64,000 bases of DNA from Palaemon carinicauda (Eukaryota > Arthropoda > Malacostraca > Decapoda > Palaemonidae), in assembly GCF_036898095.1 (NCBI RefSeq), contig NC_090745.1:86761382-86825381 (forward strand). The letters run 5' to 3'. Positions 13,942 to 25,860 of this stretch are shown here, piece after piece (the stretch's first letter is position 1; every line of letters begins with the position of its first letter). Below the pieces are notes generated by a model. It did not search any database. It had not been told where the DNA came from and saw nothing but the letters and a program-made list of their open reading frames with translations. The translations under genes were made by a program, and so were the position numbers.

Positions 13942-15965
13942 CCTACATTTTCCCAATCTAAATTCTTAAAAGTTCTTCTAGAAACGGTATAAATAATTTA
14001 GGAGAGATAGGAGCTCCTTGTCTAACTCCTTTTCTGAATTGAAATTTTCTCACTAATTTGATGTAGTTTTAGGATTTCTTTACTACCCATACATATATAT
14101 CTTCAAGTGTTCTAACATATGTATCATCTATTCATCGTCTTTGAAGGGCTTTTATTACTGCTAAAGTTTTGGTAGAATCAAAAGCTTTCTCGTGGTCTTT
14201 AAATGCCAAATGCTTCTTCATAGACTTTAAATGCCATACATAGAGGTATGTCATACTCAGTTGATTTTTCCATTAACTGCTTAATTACATGGATCTGGTC
14301 TGTTGTTTAATATCCGCTTATGAAACCTGCCTGCTTTCTTGGCTGATTGAAGTATAGCTTTCTCTCCATTTTGCCTAATATGATCTTTGTAAATATTTCA
14401 TAAATTATTGAAAGTAAACTTATTGGGTGGCAATTTTTTAGGTCTTTTGTGTCTCCCTTTTTGTGAAATAATATAATTATTTTCTTTTCTAAGCTAAAGG
14501 TATAGAGCAGCCTTGCTAACATTTTGTGTAAAGTTCAGCGTAATTTGCTACCATGAAATCTCATTTTATTATTAAATATTTTGTTAGGCCATCTTCTGCT
14601 TTGTCTTTTTTCATGCCTTTAATGCTTTCATTCTACTGTTACTTTCGGTACCGGCCCAGGTGTTTAATTATTTCTTTTAGCAAAGTTATTTCTTATATCG
14701 CTATTGCATAGCATTGTATAGAAAACCTGTTATTTTTATCACCCGATCTCTTTTGTTGATAATATTTCCATTTTCATCTGGTAAAGCAAATATCTGTTGG
14801 CACCCTATTTCAAGTCTTCTTTTCATTAACTTGATGCTTCTTCCTTTCTTTAGTGCTTCCTTAAATTTTGTCTGATTGTGTTTACGAATGTCTTGTGTTT
14901 TTAGTTTTTTTTTATTATTAATTTTGATAGTTCTGCTAATTCTATTCTATATCACTTGGATTTTACCCTCATTTCCAATGTTTTCTTTATTAGATATTTG
15001 TTCGTATTTTCTGGTAGTTTTCCTTGATCTTGGTTTGGAACTTTTCCACCAATCTCTTGTGCTGATTCTAGTACAAATTTTGTTGAATCACTGTTCATTT
15101 CTCCCTTATTTTCTTTGATTTCATCACATAGCTAGAAGTACATATTTTGTATTGCTAAACTGAACTATATCATAATTTTCTCTTATTACAGGAGTGTTTA
15201 TTTTCTTTCTTAAAATTATTTTTTTCTTTCCTTCCTTGGATCTAGACAAGTTTTACTCCTCGCACTTCTATGGTGGCTTACTTTAATTTGTTTAAGTGTT
15301 ACATCTTTAACTAAATTAACTTTTTCACTGAGAATAAAATCTATGTCGCTTTTCTGTTCTATATTTGGACTTCTCCATGTCCATTTTCTATGTTACAATA
15401 AAAAACTGTTCATGATTATTAGATTGTTTTTCAGCAAATTTTACAAACATGCCTCCTATGATTTCTCTTTTCCCAACTCCAAATTTGCCTACCGCTGATT
15501 CCCTTATTTTCTTTTGACCTATTGTACATAGAAGTCACCCAAAACGAATGCAGATAGTGTCTGTTAATTTTTTAAGATTTCTCTGGATCTTCATAGAACA
15601 GTTTCCTTTTCTTCCTCTGTATTGGACGTTGTTGGTGGATACGTTTGAATAATCTTCATTTTAAATTTTTTTATTTAGTTTGATAATCAATCCTGGAATT
15701 CTATCACTGACACTACATAATTCTTCTGTTATCTGCACGATTTGTAATAATGAGAAACCCCACTTTCATGTTCTATGAAGCAAAAGACGTGACCCTCTTT
15801 TAACTCTATATAAGGTTTCCCAGTTCGCTCAATTTCACTCAATCCTATTATATCCCAATTTATATCTTTCAGCTCCTCGAATTTAGTAACACAACAAGGT
15901 CCTCTTCCCTAGACGTCTTGACATTGTAGGTTGTTGCTAGGTTCAGTTTCCAACGGCTGTCTTTT
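13942..15965 (-). pseudogene. RTE-like pol, 5' part (endonuclease and RT fingers), decayed
   Basis: Minus strand from 15965 to 13942. The endonuclease start reads [16 protein letters not shown]. It continues IKWDIIGLSE (catalytic Glu), YIELKEGHVFCFIEHESGV, IPGLIIKLNKK and LGDF. Later come the RT lead-in KGMKKDKAEDGLTKYLI, then LFHKKGDTKDLKNCHPISLL and FTKIILGKMERKLYFNQPR (14522-14307), DHEKAFDS and KGVRQGAPISPKLFIPFLEE. The reading stops just after LRI-IGKM, where the inserted element begins. There are many stops and frame changes. The block order matches an intact RTE-type pol. Confidence 0.8.
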
Positions 15966-16012
15966 CTATTCCACACACAAACGAACAAACAAACACATAC
16001 ACACACACACTG

Positions 16013-16279
<267 letters not shown>

Positions 16280-16282
<3 letters not shown>

Positions 16283-17069
16283 GTCTTGTTAATTGAACGG
16301 CATTTTACAAACCTAGATTTTTTATGACCATTGCAGTATTATCAAGTCTATGAAGTACTTCTCTGCTTGTGAGGTTCTCATCTTTATACCGTATCACCAT
16401 AGTTTAAAACCAAAGGCAAATGACAATTATCAATTAAAACATTAGATAATTGTCTTCTATAAACTAGAAATTAGATTAAATTAAAATTATAAACACCGTT
16501 AAAAATTTAGAGATGAAATTGGAACTGAAAAACAAATGATAGATATAATAAATCGTAAGTAGAAACATAATTGGCTTAGAAAACTGATAGCCCTTAGTCG
16601 TTATTGGGAATGAATTTATGCCAAAGAATTAACATAGCATGATTTTGGTTAAATTCATCAAGTTGGCCGACCGGTATTTTATGATAGTCACTGTGTACAA
16701 ATTGAACTTTACTCCCCCACCCCACCCAAAAAGACGTCCCTACGCCCCTGTTAACGGGACAAAGAAATAGTTTTTTACACTTACATCTAATACAGTTTTC
16801 AACTCGGTAAAAAATTTCATTCATAGTAAATTGAGCCTTGAAACGAAATTTTTTTTTTATGCAAATGCACAAAACATTCCTCCTCAGGGTAGTTATCGTA
16901 TTACAACAAACTGCCTAGCCAGCATTTTCTGGTGGAGTATTTGGTTGCTCTCCTTATTTTGGGCCCAATGGACTGGATTGCAGCGCTCTGTTTTATTTTG
17001 CAAGGGATTGATTTCAGCTTGGCTTGTAATAGCAAAATGATGATAATAATTATAACCATAAGTAAAGAT
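16280..17069. other. AT-rich DNA without recognised genes
   Basis: A 92-codon minus-strand frame (16872-16594) has no recognisable domain. I see nothing else. Confidence 0.55.
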
Positions 17070-17180
<111 letters not shown>

Positions 17181-18058
17181 AACCTAATGTCCCTTGTAAA
17201 GAAACAATCTTATTTTTGTAAGAATAATAAATGTTTTATCTTTGCCTTGAATGAATGCTGAAGTCTTTCCTCTTGCCACGCGACACATTTTCTATGTCAG
17301 AAATTTAGTTTTATATATCTCGCCTGTTATCCATCTATGACTTGATAAGGATGAGTTTATCCCCTTCTTGTCGTACTTATGCTTTTATGCATTTATAAAC
17401 TTGTCCCCATTCCTCTTTCTCTTTTAAATGCTTCCTTTCAGTGGTAAATATTTTCCTGGGAAGAATATCCTTATTCTGGTAACTCACCCTTTTCCCTTAT
17501 TGACTACATACGTTATATGTGAGTTACATCACCACCTTCTTGTCATTCAAAGTTGGTAAACATTGGTTTTAAAGGCTTTTCTCATTTCTTCCGGTTCTGG
17601 TTTTGGACGTAGGAATTAGCCTTTTCATTCTTTGAAATCTTTTGGTTCGCGTAGCTATTTTGTAGCCTACTAACGATTTTTAAGACTTTATAATTATTGC
17701 AAGGACAGTTTCCATTTCTTTGTCATTACTTTTATCCATATGCTTTGGAATGATAAATGCATTTCTTTCACGAGATGACTCAGCCTTCATAATGCTCTTC
17801 TAACTTAATTTCACGCTTTTATTCCTTTCATTTTAAGAATAAACTGAATCAATTTGAAGAACAAGTTATTCATAAAACTCGAAATTGTAACAGACAAGAA
17901 ATGTACCTTGCCAGATGTAACTATCCAAAAACAAATAAAGGCGCTTCATATGAGGTGCAGTTGTAAAGGCAACCCAGCGTATGTCAGAATTTGCCAGGCA
18001 ACTTGTTTTCGAGAATTTTAGAACTTGTCAAGTTTTTGAAGACGAGATTTCATTGAAG

Positions 18059-18202
18059 ATGGACCATTCACGAAATGTCGTAGTGATAAGGCCTTATAAA
18101 AGTGGCGACGATGTGGTGGTGAAAGATATTATTACTGAAGCCACAATGGAGACAGTTGGAGCTTTTTTTTGGGGTGGGGTTTTGTCTGAAGTTTTCCCCC
18201 AG
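18059..18202 (+). CDS. Possible first coding exon of an NAT8/camello-like N-acetyltransferase gene
   Basis: A 48-codon frame starts at an ATG in good context (purine at -3, G at +4). It includes VVVIRPYKSGDDVVVKDI and EATMETV and is followed by a CAG|GTTGGT splice-donor-like junction at 18202/18203. The (V/I)IRPY-x-GD opening followed by a GTM/ATM-x-TV block resembles the N-terminus of arthropod NAT8-like acetyltransferases, membrane-associated GNAT enzymes that acetylate protein or amino-acid substrates. The open frame extends upstream to 17981, probably as 5' UTR. No further exon was found before 20.5 kb, where repeats begin. This could equally be an orphan exon or chance. The T8/G-rich run near 18163-18178 could hide a sequencing or frame error. 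Confidence 0.35.
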
Positions 18203-18440
18203 GTTGGTAACTAGGGTGTAACTTACTTGAGTTTGACCAATACTTTTTGCTCTACCTTTATAGAATTAGATTTTAAGTTCAGACAACTAAACCTCCAGTG
18301 GGGGTTATCAGTAGGCCTATCCAAGCCAACTCAAGGCTTAGAAGGGATTCGCTGTGGGAGATTAGCCTAGGCTAAGGTAGGAGCCTTTGTATATCGACGG
18401 ACGAAGCCTTCTGTGCGTATCAGACTTGAATATTTCTTCG

Positions 18441-18648
18441 GACCCTTTGTATATCAACGGCCAGTTCCTCACGCGTTGATTGAAAATATACATCAACTAA
18501 CATAAACTTTCCCCCTTAACCTAAACTACAAACCGTGTCCTTACCTACTTACCTAACTGGGGCTACACCCCCTGTGACCCCCCTTACATTGCCATATTTT
18601 AAGTTAGCTGTAATCATACATACAGGTAGCCGCTATCATGCATACACC
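18441..18648 (+). repeat. ~210-bp imperfect direct repeat, copy 1
   Basis: It begins with CCTTTGTATATCAACGGCCA and includes TGTCCTTACCTACTTACC and GCCGCTATCAT. It recurs at 19070-19283 with about 80% identity by eye. A shorter related piece lies at 18395-18440 and again near 18657-18690. Confidence 0.8.
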
Positions 18649-19069
18649 TTGGGCGGTCTTCTGTGCGTATAAAACTGGAATATTTCTAACCATGTTTCTA
18701 ATTAATCCGTAGCCGTTGTACTGCAAAACCCTTTACCTAATTAGACGTATTTATCGGTATATTGGTTCGCCAAATTAGCATGTTTTAATTCCTTTGGGAT
18801 TTGCTCCGCCATGGCTTGCTTCTCTCTTGCAATTTAATATTTCATTGCTCCTCTATTCTGGCAAGTGGTACATATTGCATTACACACGTAAGCTGTGTTG
18901 GTGCATTTCTTGGCATTATTTAATTATCTAATTAATCACTTAGTGCAACTAATTTTTGCTTTGCTATGGCACAGTTTAACATTACCTCACTGCTGTTATG
19001 GTTTAGCAAGCGGTACATGGATGTACCGCGAACGCCAGCTGTTTGGGCTAGTATTTTGACATTATTTTG

Positions 19070-19283
19070 AGGTTCCTTTGTATGTCAGCGGCCAATTCCT
19101 CCAGCGAGCATAAAATATGGACACCAGCTAAACTAAACTTCCCCCCCTAACCTAGCCTACAGCTGTGTCCTTACCTACTTACCTAACGGGGGGCTAACGC
19201 CCCCTGCGACCCCCTTTACGCTGCTGTATTCTTAGTCAGGTGTCATCATAAATACAGGTGGCCGCTATCATACGTACCCCTTA
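19070..19283 (+). repeat. ~210-bp imperfect direct repeat, copy 2
   Basis: Same order of blocks as 18441-18648. The region between also has weaker internal similarity (AAG-GGTACAT blocks near 18863 and 19007), so a larger ~630-bp unit may be duplicated. Confidence 0.8.
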
Positions 19284-20534
19284 TTTTGATTATCTTAATC
19301 ACTCTGTTCAATATATATTAACATAAACAAATATAATTGTATTTACATTATTCGAAGTCGCTGAACTCAGAACCAACTTGATGTATCGCATTCTTCTTTC
19401 CAATGGACATTTCCTCTTTTTTATGGTGGACAGGACGGAACAGGACTCAGTAGGTGAGTATGTGGTTGAATATACATGGAATCACAGGTTGCTGTTCAAG
19501 TTTTGAGGAATATTATATGCAGAATATGTTATGTGTAAGTTTAGATTGTTGAAAAAAACCTCCACGTTTTATTGCAACTTTTCTAAGGCATGAACTGTTT
19601 GTGCAGTGCCAAAAGAACATGTTCTTGCCATTGTGAGTTGATCTGTTGGTTCTATTGTAGTTTATTACAGGATAATGTAACCTAGGGAAAAAACTATTTT
19701 TTTTCTATATTTCACCATCAGAACACTTGGTACAACAGATAATAAGTCATTAAGCAGTCAATGCTTAAATAAATGTGAAGTAAATTTCCTATGAATGGTA
19801 GAGAGTATGAATTTGTTTTTTCATGCCATTAAATGTATCTCGCTTTTTGAAAGGACAGACTAGGTTTCTCTCAGAGGTATATGTTGCAATCTTCGCGTAT
19901 GAGCTGCTAATAATCAGCAACGCTGCACCATGCTTGGCGTTCCCATCACCCAGCTTGAATTTTGAGTTATTAACGACAGTACTGTCCTTTCGGCTTTGGC
20001 CTCTTTGTCATTCGGCATAAGTACATTCGACATCATGTCCTCACACAAGCTGGCTACCCCCTGCTAATTAATGGGTCGGTAGTTATACCTCGCTTAGAAG
20101 TCTTTATGGCTAGTCTTCCAGCTTCGCCGAAAGTATAATCCCTATAAATAGTGAAAGGTTTTATATTTAGTGTCGGAACAAAAATAAGTTTTGCTAGGAG
20201 TATCTCCCCTTTTCTCCCAAACAAGGGTAAGGGTGGCCAAATGTAAATAAACCCATTTCTTCAATATGACCATACAGATAGACAACATATGCTCCACACT
20301 GATATAGGTTCTGTCTTGACTGTGTACCAGTCCATGATAGTGGTCAAGTCTAATACTTGCCTTATCTTCATGACCAGGTCATAAGGAGGTTAACAGGAGT
20401 CATCACTTTTGCTCCTGTGTAGGACTGAACTGCATTGACATTTCTGGGAAAGTAAATCAGCTAAGGATAGGTCTCCTATTAAAGCTCAAAGGTTTGTATT
20501 CATGTAGGAACAAATCACAGGTTTTTAAAGTACA
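19284..20534. other. DNA without recognised genes
   Basis: Short frames only. No domain, RNA gene or array was recognised. Confidence 0.5.
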
Positions 20535-20784
20535 GTACAGTAATACCTTGAGGTACGAGTTTAATCTGTTCCAGGACCGAGCTCGTATTTCAATTTTCTC
20601 ATACAGTATCTCAGATGAATTTTTCCCATATAAATTAACTAAAAACAAATTAATCCGTTCCCACCCTCTGAAAAAAACCCTAAAAACAGTATATTACAGA
20701 GGAAAAAAATTTTTTAATGGTTGTCATCAACATCCTATGCTATCAAAATAACAAAGGCTATGAACTGGTTATGAAATGTAACTT
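20535..20784 (+). repeat. MITE-like dispersed unit, left part
   Basis: It starts near AATACCTTGAGGTACGAG and contains an internal inverted pair (TACGAG ... CTCGTAT) and AATTAATCCGTTCC. The sequence type resembles short non-autonomous DNA-transposon-like units I associate with decapods. It stops at the left end of the DIRS Element 1. The flank right of Element 1 (32206-32465) may be its continuation. Confidence 0.4.
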
Positions 20785-20975
20785 GTTCCGTAACCGAAAT
20801 ACAAACCACGCTATTTACATGGGGTATTACTTTCGGCGTAGCTGAAATGACGAGCCATTAGATTTTTAACGAGGGTTAACTACCCTCTCGCTAGCTAGCG
20901 AGGGGGTTGGAGAGGGGTAGCTAGCTACCCCTCCCCCCTCACACACCGGTGAACTGATTCACTTCGCTTTTGGCT
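20785..20975 (+). repeat. Left inverted terminal repeat of Element 1
   Basis: Matches the reverse complement of about 32000-32150. It contains two perfect palindromes, CTCGCTAGCTAGCGAG (20887-20902) and GGGGTAGCTAGCTACCCC (20914-20931), able to form hairpins. The outermost 32 bases (20785-20816) are exactly complementary to 31861-31892. Confidence 0.85.
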
Positions 20976-21476
20976 CGGACGGTGGGCAGACGTGTCTGTT
21001 CCCGTCCTTGCATGGCAGCCATTAATGTTTTGTATTTACTTAATTACTTACTTGTTCCAACACGGAAACTTACCTCGAACTACTTTCTTAGGAGTACCTG
21101 GAAATCTCCTCTCATCCGACCAGAGTTTTGTGTAGTTTACCCTACTTCCGTTTTCTGTGAAGGCTATCCTCAGGCGGAAGGATACGTGCCCTGAGGCTAG
21201 TCTCGGGTCAAGGAGCGTGCTAGCTTGGGTCTCGACCCTCAGTAAGTTCTCTGGTCGCGTCGTGATATCATCTCGACGCTCTCCTTATCTCAGTGCGACC
21301 CTTTGTGTCCCCGACTCCATTGTGTCCCGCATGGTTCCCACGTGGTATGCCTGTGCTTTCCCTTTGTGTCCCCGTGTGGTTACCTTATCCTTCCCTTGTG
21401 TTCTCATGTGTTATCCTTGTCCTTATTACCCTTTCCCGCTGCGTTCCTGTGTCTTGCGGTGTTGCGATAGTGCGTG

Positions 21477-23880
21477 ATGGAGCATCCCCGCCGTTGTCCT
21501 GGGCCTAGAGCCGGGAAATCGTGTGGTGCGTTTCTTTCTAAGCCGGAGGTAGACCCTCATTCCTTGTGCTCGTCGTGCAGGGGTAGTGTGTGTTCTCCGT
21601 CGGACACGTGTCCGGAGTGCGTTTCTTGGAGTGAGGTCCGTGGGTATGATTCAGTTCCAAGAGAAAGAAGTCTGCCAAGCGTTCGCCCAAGAAGGCTAAC
21701 ACCTCTTCGCCCTTTATGTCTCCAGAAGGACCGTCGAGTAGGGTCTCCCTTCCATCTTCCCCTACCCAGAGTAGGGGACGAGGTAAGTCCGTTGCGGGGA
21801 AGAAGCCAGAGGTTCTTCCCCAAGAGTCTTTTATCCATGATAGTGGGGTAGCAGCATCTTTCCACCCAAGTGGGGGGCCTGAAGGTGAGTTTAGTGGGGG
21901 TCCTAGAGACGATGCCCTGGTGCACGCGGGTCACGTCTCTTCGGATGACCCCATGTGGAGTAAAACTGTCCCTGTCTCTTCGCCCGCTTCATGGGCAGGT
22001 TTTTCAGGTACCTCCGCAGCTGAAGGCGCCCCAGAGAAGGAAGACTCACCGGTGGCGGTTCCCCTTGAATGGGTCCCTCCTAGGACGCCCTGTAGGTCCC
22101 CGTTGAGGTTGGAGGAAGGCCTCGGATCCTGGTTCCCCAACGTAGAACTTCCACACTCTCCCCCAGCACCGCCGTCGTCAGTTCTGGAAGTGTTCCTGCA
22201 GCCCGCGCTCTCCGTAGGACAACACGCCGCTCAGACGACCACTCTCCGGGCCCCGGCCCCTCGGACGGGTTATGAAGAGTCCTCCGATTCATCGGTTGCT
22301 ACAACTCCCTATTCCTCGGAAGGAGAAAACCCAAGGAATTCCCGACGGAAGCGTGAGAGATCCCGGAGGAGGCACTCCCGTTCTCGGTCATGTTCCAGGT
22401 CTCGACATGGGAGGAGGCGCTCCAGGTCTCCTAGGAGAAAATTCAGGAGGAGCAGATCACCAGAGGAGGAATGGGTGGTCATCCCCCGCAGTAAGCTTGT
22501 GGACCTTACTTCGGTCCTGAGCACTTCAGGCTGGCGACCCAGAGACAAGTCCCCGGGAAGGTTCTCCTCCAGCCACAAGCTAGAACCACGGAGGGACCCG
22601 GCCTCACGGACCTCCTCCGACAGGCGTAAGACCGCGAGGGTTCCGACTCAATCCGCTCAGCGGAGGGAGTCGCCCCCTCGGACGGGCAGCCTCGTCGTGC
22701 CCTCAAAAGTGGCACCACGGACCCTAGAGAAGGAGAGACGGCTTCCTCCGTCGGGCAAGCCCACGGAAGCCGCGTCCTCCATGACTAAGGACAGACAGAG
22801 GACGGAGCCCCTCGCCGGCACGGCAATGCCCGTCCTACGTCCAGAGCCTTATGCGGAGGCATCCGCCTGTGGGATTCCCTCTAGAGAAGTAGGACGCCAG
22901 ACGGAGGACATTGACAACGACGTGGAGGGCGCCCCAGTGGAGGACTCGGCTTACAGGAGGGTGATAGGCCTCATTAGACGACACCATCACATTGAGGAGC
23001 CTGAACCCTCCGACGAGGATCCCTGGCGCTCTAGCCTCAATAGACTAATGGAGGTCCCCGCCCAGCGAAGGGCTCCGTTGGCTCTTCCAGTGGCCAGAGA
23101 CGTGAGGCTCGGTAGAGCTCACGTCAACAAGATTGTGTCTGGCAATGCAGAGGCCCCCAAGTCTCAGAGCTCCTCGAAGTTGCTCCAGGGACTGAGGTCC
23201 CAGAGTAAATTCTACCTTCCGAAGGCCAAGGGGCCCCGGAAGACAGGGCCTCATCAGCCCCAATCTGCTTCTCCCAGTCAGAGGCGACTATGATGGAGGA
23301 GATGGCAAAAGACCTTGCGAACGTCGCCTCTTGGCTAGATTGGTGGGCCTCCACTCTCGTAAGTGTTCAATCCTCCTACGACCTTTCAGTTCCGGGGAAT
23401 CAGGCTCTCCTGATGGAGCTAATCATCTTGGGAGGTAGGGCATTAAAGTTCTTGTCCTACCAGTCCCCAGCCCAATCAGCCAACTGGGTACTCAGGAGGA
23501 GAGACACTGTCCTGAGCAAGCTGTCGAGGAGGATACCGGACAGGGAAGTGAGGGCCCTGAGAAGCCTGCCCCTATGGGAAGACGTCCTCTTTCCCCTGAA
23601 GGAGGCAGAAGAGATCATGGAGAAGGTCTTGAAGAGGAAGGAGGTGAGTGCTCCTAGACCTCAAGCACCGAGGAGGCCCATCCACAGGAGGCCCGCGTCC
23701 GATGGTCCTGCTACTCCTCGAGCCTCGTCTAGCCAGCACAGGAGAGACTCCCCAGCTGCTCCTTGGTCACAGCTGTCTCAGCCCTCCCGTAGGGGAGCAG
23801 CATCAGCCCCAGCCTCCTTTAGAACTTCCTTCTCGGCCTCCAGGAGGGGGCGTACAGATCGTTCCTCCAGAAGAAGATAG
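21477..23880 (+). pseudogene. DIRS gag, family A1 (two frameshifts)
   Basis: It starts ATG at 21477. The first 60 residues carry a Cys/His cluster (CGAFLSKPEVDPHSLCSSC ... CPEC), presumably zinc-binding. The frame then shifts near 21650-21660 into 21716-23293, a Pro/Ser-rich region with an Arg/Ser stretch (RRRHSRSRSCSRSRHGRR) likely to bind nucleic acid. It shifts again near 23280 into 23290-23880, a conserved helical region (MAKDLANVASWLDWWASTL) with a basic Arg/Ser tail. In DIRS elements Gag is the presumed RNA-packaging protein. Only the frameshifts prevent a continuous ~800-residue product. Confidence 0.75.
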
Positions 23881-23981
23881 GGAGAGAGGCCCCTTACTCC
23901 TGTCCAAGCCTCAGGTGGGGGGATGCCTCAGACTTTTTTGGCAAGCATGGAAAAACCACGGAGCAGACCCGTGGACAGTAA

Positions 23982-25622
23982 GTGTTGAAGGAGGGGTACA
24001 GGCTACCGTTTCTGGCAGAACCTCCGCCCCTGATCTCGGGCGGAGTGGTTGGCTCCCAAGGACACCTTGAAGAGAACAGCCTTACAAGAGGAAGTTTCCA
24101 CGATGATGGTGAAGGGAGCACTGGAAACGGTACGGGCCCGGGCTTCTACAGTCGGCTCTTCCTGGTGGAGAAAGCAACGGGAGGTTGGAGACCGGTCATA
24201 GACCTCACGGCTCTCAACAAGTTTGTGTGCAAAACCAACTTCAAGATGGACACCCCGAAGTCAGTCCTAGAGTCCTTGAGGGAAGGGGACTTCATGATGT
24301 CCATAGACCTCAAGGATGCTTATTTTCAAATCCCAGTCCACCCCTCCAGCAGGAAGTACCTTCGGGTGAAGTGGGGTGCCCAGACCTTGCAGTTCAGGTC
24401 CCTCCGCTTCGGACTATCCACGGCGCCTCAGGTCTTCACGAGGATCTTCGCGACAGTCTCAGTGTGGGCTCATGAACGGGGCATCCGCCTGATTCGTTAC
24501 CTAGACGACTGGTTTCTCCTTTCATCCTCAGAGGAAGTTTTGAGGGATCAAGGTGCGAAGCTTCTGCAGTTCTGCAAGGTTCTAGGCATCACCATCAAAC
24601 TGGAGAAGTCTCATCTGTCACCCTCCACCAGGATGACTTATCTAGGGATGGTCCTGGATTCCCGTCTAGTGAGAGCCTCTCCGTCGGAAGAGAGGCTGAC
24701 CAACTTGGACAAAATCCTCCTCCCCTTCTTGGCGGGACATCCCAGGAAAGCAAAGGACTGGCAGAGGCTAATAGGTCACCTCGTGTCATTGGAGAAACTG
24801 GTTCCCCAGGGGAGACTCAAGTTCAGGAGTGTCCAATGGAACCTGAAGGGACTCTGGAACCAGACGGATCTCCCCCACGAGGTGGTTCCAGTTCTCCCGG
24901 AAACGGAAGAAGTCCTAGTGTGGTGGCTAGACTGGACAAACACCCTCAAGGGGATGACCTTCGCAGCCGAGCCCCCCGAGATGCTTCTCTTCACAGACGC
25001 TTCCAAGGAGGAATGGGGTGCCCATCTCCTCGGAAGGTCAGCAAGAGGCAGTTGGACGGAGGAAGAAAAGGCACAACACATAAACATCCTGGAGATGAGT
25101 GCGGTTCGAAAGGCGTGCCTACAGTTTGTCAACCTTCTACGGGGAAAATCCATGGCGTTGATGTGCGACAACGCCACAGTAGTAGCATACATAAAGAAGC
25201 AGGGAGGACTGAAGTCGAGGGAGCTGTGCGATCTCACGTTAGAACTTCTGGATTGGGCCACGACAGAACAGATCACGATCGCAGTGAGGTTCATTCCAGG
25301 GAAAAGAAACGTCCTGGCCGACGGGCTCAGCAGGATGGGTCAAGCGGTGGGAACCGAGTGGACCCTGCACTCAGAGTTAGCCAAACTCATCATCCAGAAA
25401 TGGGGTTCGCCAGTGATGGATCTCTTCGCAACAAGGCTGAACGCACAACTCCCCGTATTCTGTTTTCCTGTCCCAGACCCAAAAGCGTCGTTGGAGGATG
25501 CCTTTCAACACCGGTGGGACAATCTGGATGTATATGCCTTTCCCCCTTTCGCGTTGCTCAGACAGGTGCTCAACAGGGTGAGGACGGCCCACAACCTAAA
25601 GATGACTTTGGTAGCGCCCTAG
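23982..25622 (+). CDS. DIRS pol, family A1: reverse transcriptase, RNase H, methyltransferase-like
   Basis: The longest uninterrupted DIRS frame here, 546 codons. RT: WRPVIDLTALNKF, IDLKDAYFQIPV (about residue 106, first catalytic Asp) and LIRYLDDWFLLS (about 172, catalytic DD). RNase H: LLFTDASKEEWGAHLLG (about 338), NILEMSAVRKA, ALMCDNATVVAYI and NVLADGLSRM, giving the D-E-D-D set. Methyltransferase-like end: VMDLFATRLNAQLPVF ... DVYAFPP (about 479-520). A TAG at 25620 truncates the C-terminus just before the usual W-P-x-x-E-W-F block, which is still readable after it. Codons 20-50 (24060-24135) are out of frame with the family: an RT lead-in (ALQEEVSTMMVKGALETV) is legible in another frame, so two compensating shifts occurred. 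No YR of this family follows. Confidence 0.8.
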   Translation: MLKEGYRLPFLAEPPPLISGGVVGSQGHLEENSLTRGSFHDDGEGSTGNGTGPGFYSRLFLVEKATGGWRPVIDLTALNKFVCKTNFKMDTPKSVLESLREGDFMMSIDLKDAYFQIPVHPSSRKYLRVKWGAQTLQFRSLRFGLSTAPQVFTRIFATVSVWAHERGIRLIRYLDDWFLLSSSEEVLRDQGAKLLQFCKVLGITIKLEKSHLSPSTRMTYLGMVLDSRLVRASPSEERLTNLDKILLPFLAGHPRKAKDWQRLIGHLVSLEKLVPQGRLKFRSVQWNLKGLWNQTDLPHEVVPVLPETEEVLVWWLDWTNTLKGMTFAAEPPEMLLFTDASKEEWGAHLLGRSARGSWTEEEKAQHINILEMSAVRKACLQFVNLLRGKSMALMCDNATVVAYIKKQGGLKSRELCDLTLELLDWATTEQITIAVRFIPGKRNVLADGLSRMGQAVGTEWTLHSELAKLIIQKWGSPVMDLFATRLNAQLPVFCFPVPDPKASLEDAFQHRWDNLDVYAFPPFALLRQVLNRVRTAHNLKMTLVAP

Positions 25623-25860
25623 TGGCCGGAGAGAGAGTGGTTCGCCGACCTAAAACAACTAGCGTGTCTTCCTCCGTGGCCTCTTCCAGACAGACCAAAC
25701 CTGCTGCGGCAACCCTACTTCCAAAGGTTCCACGACGCGTGGAGGTTCTCGAGCGTCTCCTAAGGAAAGAAGGCTATTCCTGGTTGGTTTCCTGGTCCTC
25801 GGGCGGTTATGCTCTTGGCGCTGAGCGACCGCTTTTGTAACCATGCTCAAGGGGCTGAGC
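25623..25860 (+). other. A1 pol tail and A1/A2 junction
   Basis: After the TAG the A1 frame still reads WPEREWFADLKQLACLPPWP, the usual pol tail. Near 25850 the sequence changes to A2-type gag (GGTCAGCTTGCTGATCC at about 25899 is shared with 41300 in Element 2). This is the chimeric join. Confidence 0.6.

Larger units (their letters stand above)
10981..15965 (-). mobile_element. RTE-like non-LTR retrotransposon, minus strand, split by a younger element
   Basis: The minus strand encodes, from 15965 down, an endonuclease (start [18 protein letters not shown]), a linker, and a reverse transcriptase to 13942. At that point the coding sense stops mid-domain. It resumes at 11677 with RFADDLVLF and continues to the C-terminus and tail near 10981. 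The gap, 11685-13934, is exactly a plus-strand element flanked by GTTAATT. The frame is broken by many stops and shifts. The 3' end runs into TACA repeats, as is usual for RTE-type tails. Confidence 0.85.

Noticed and set aside
21557..21934. Antisense frames within gag and pol (also 24776-25294, 42444-43010, 53326-53862, 62797-63162)
   Set aside because: Shadows of well-supported plus-strand coding sequence without domains of their own.
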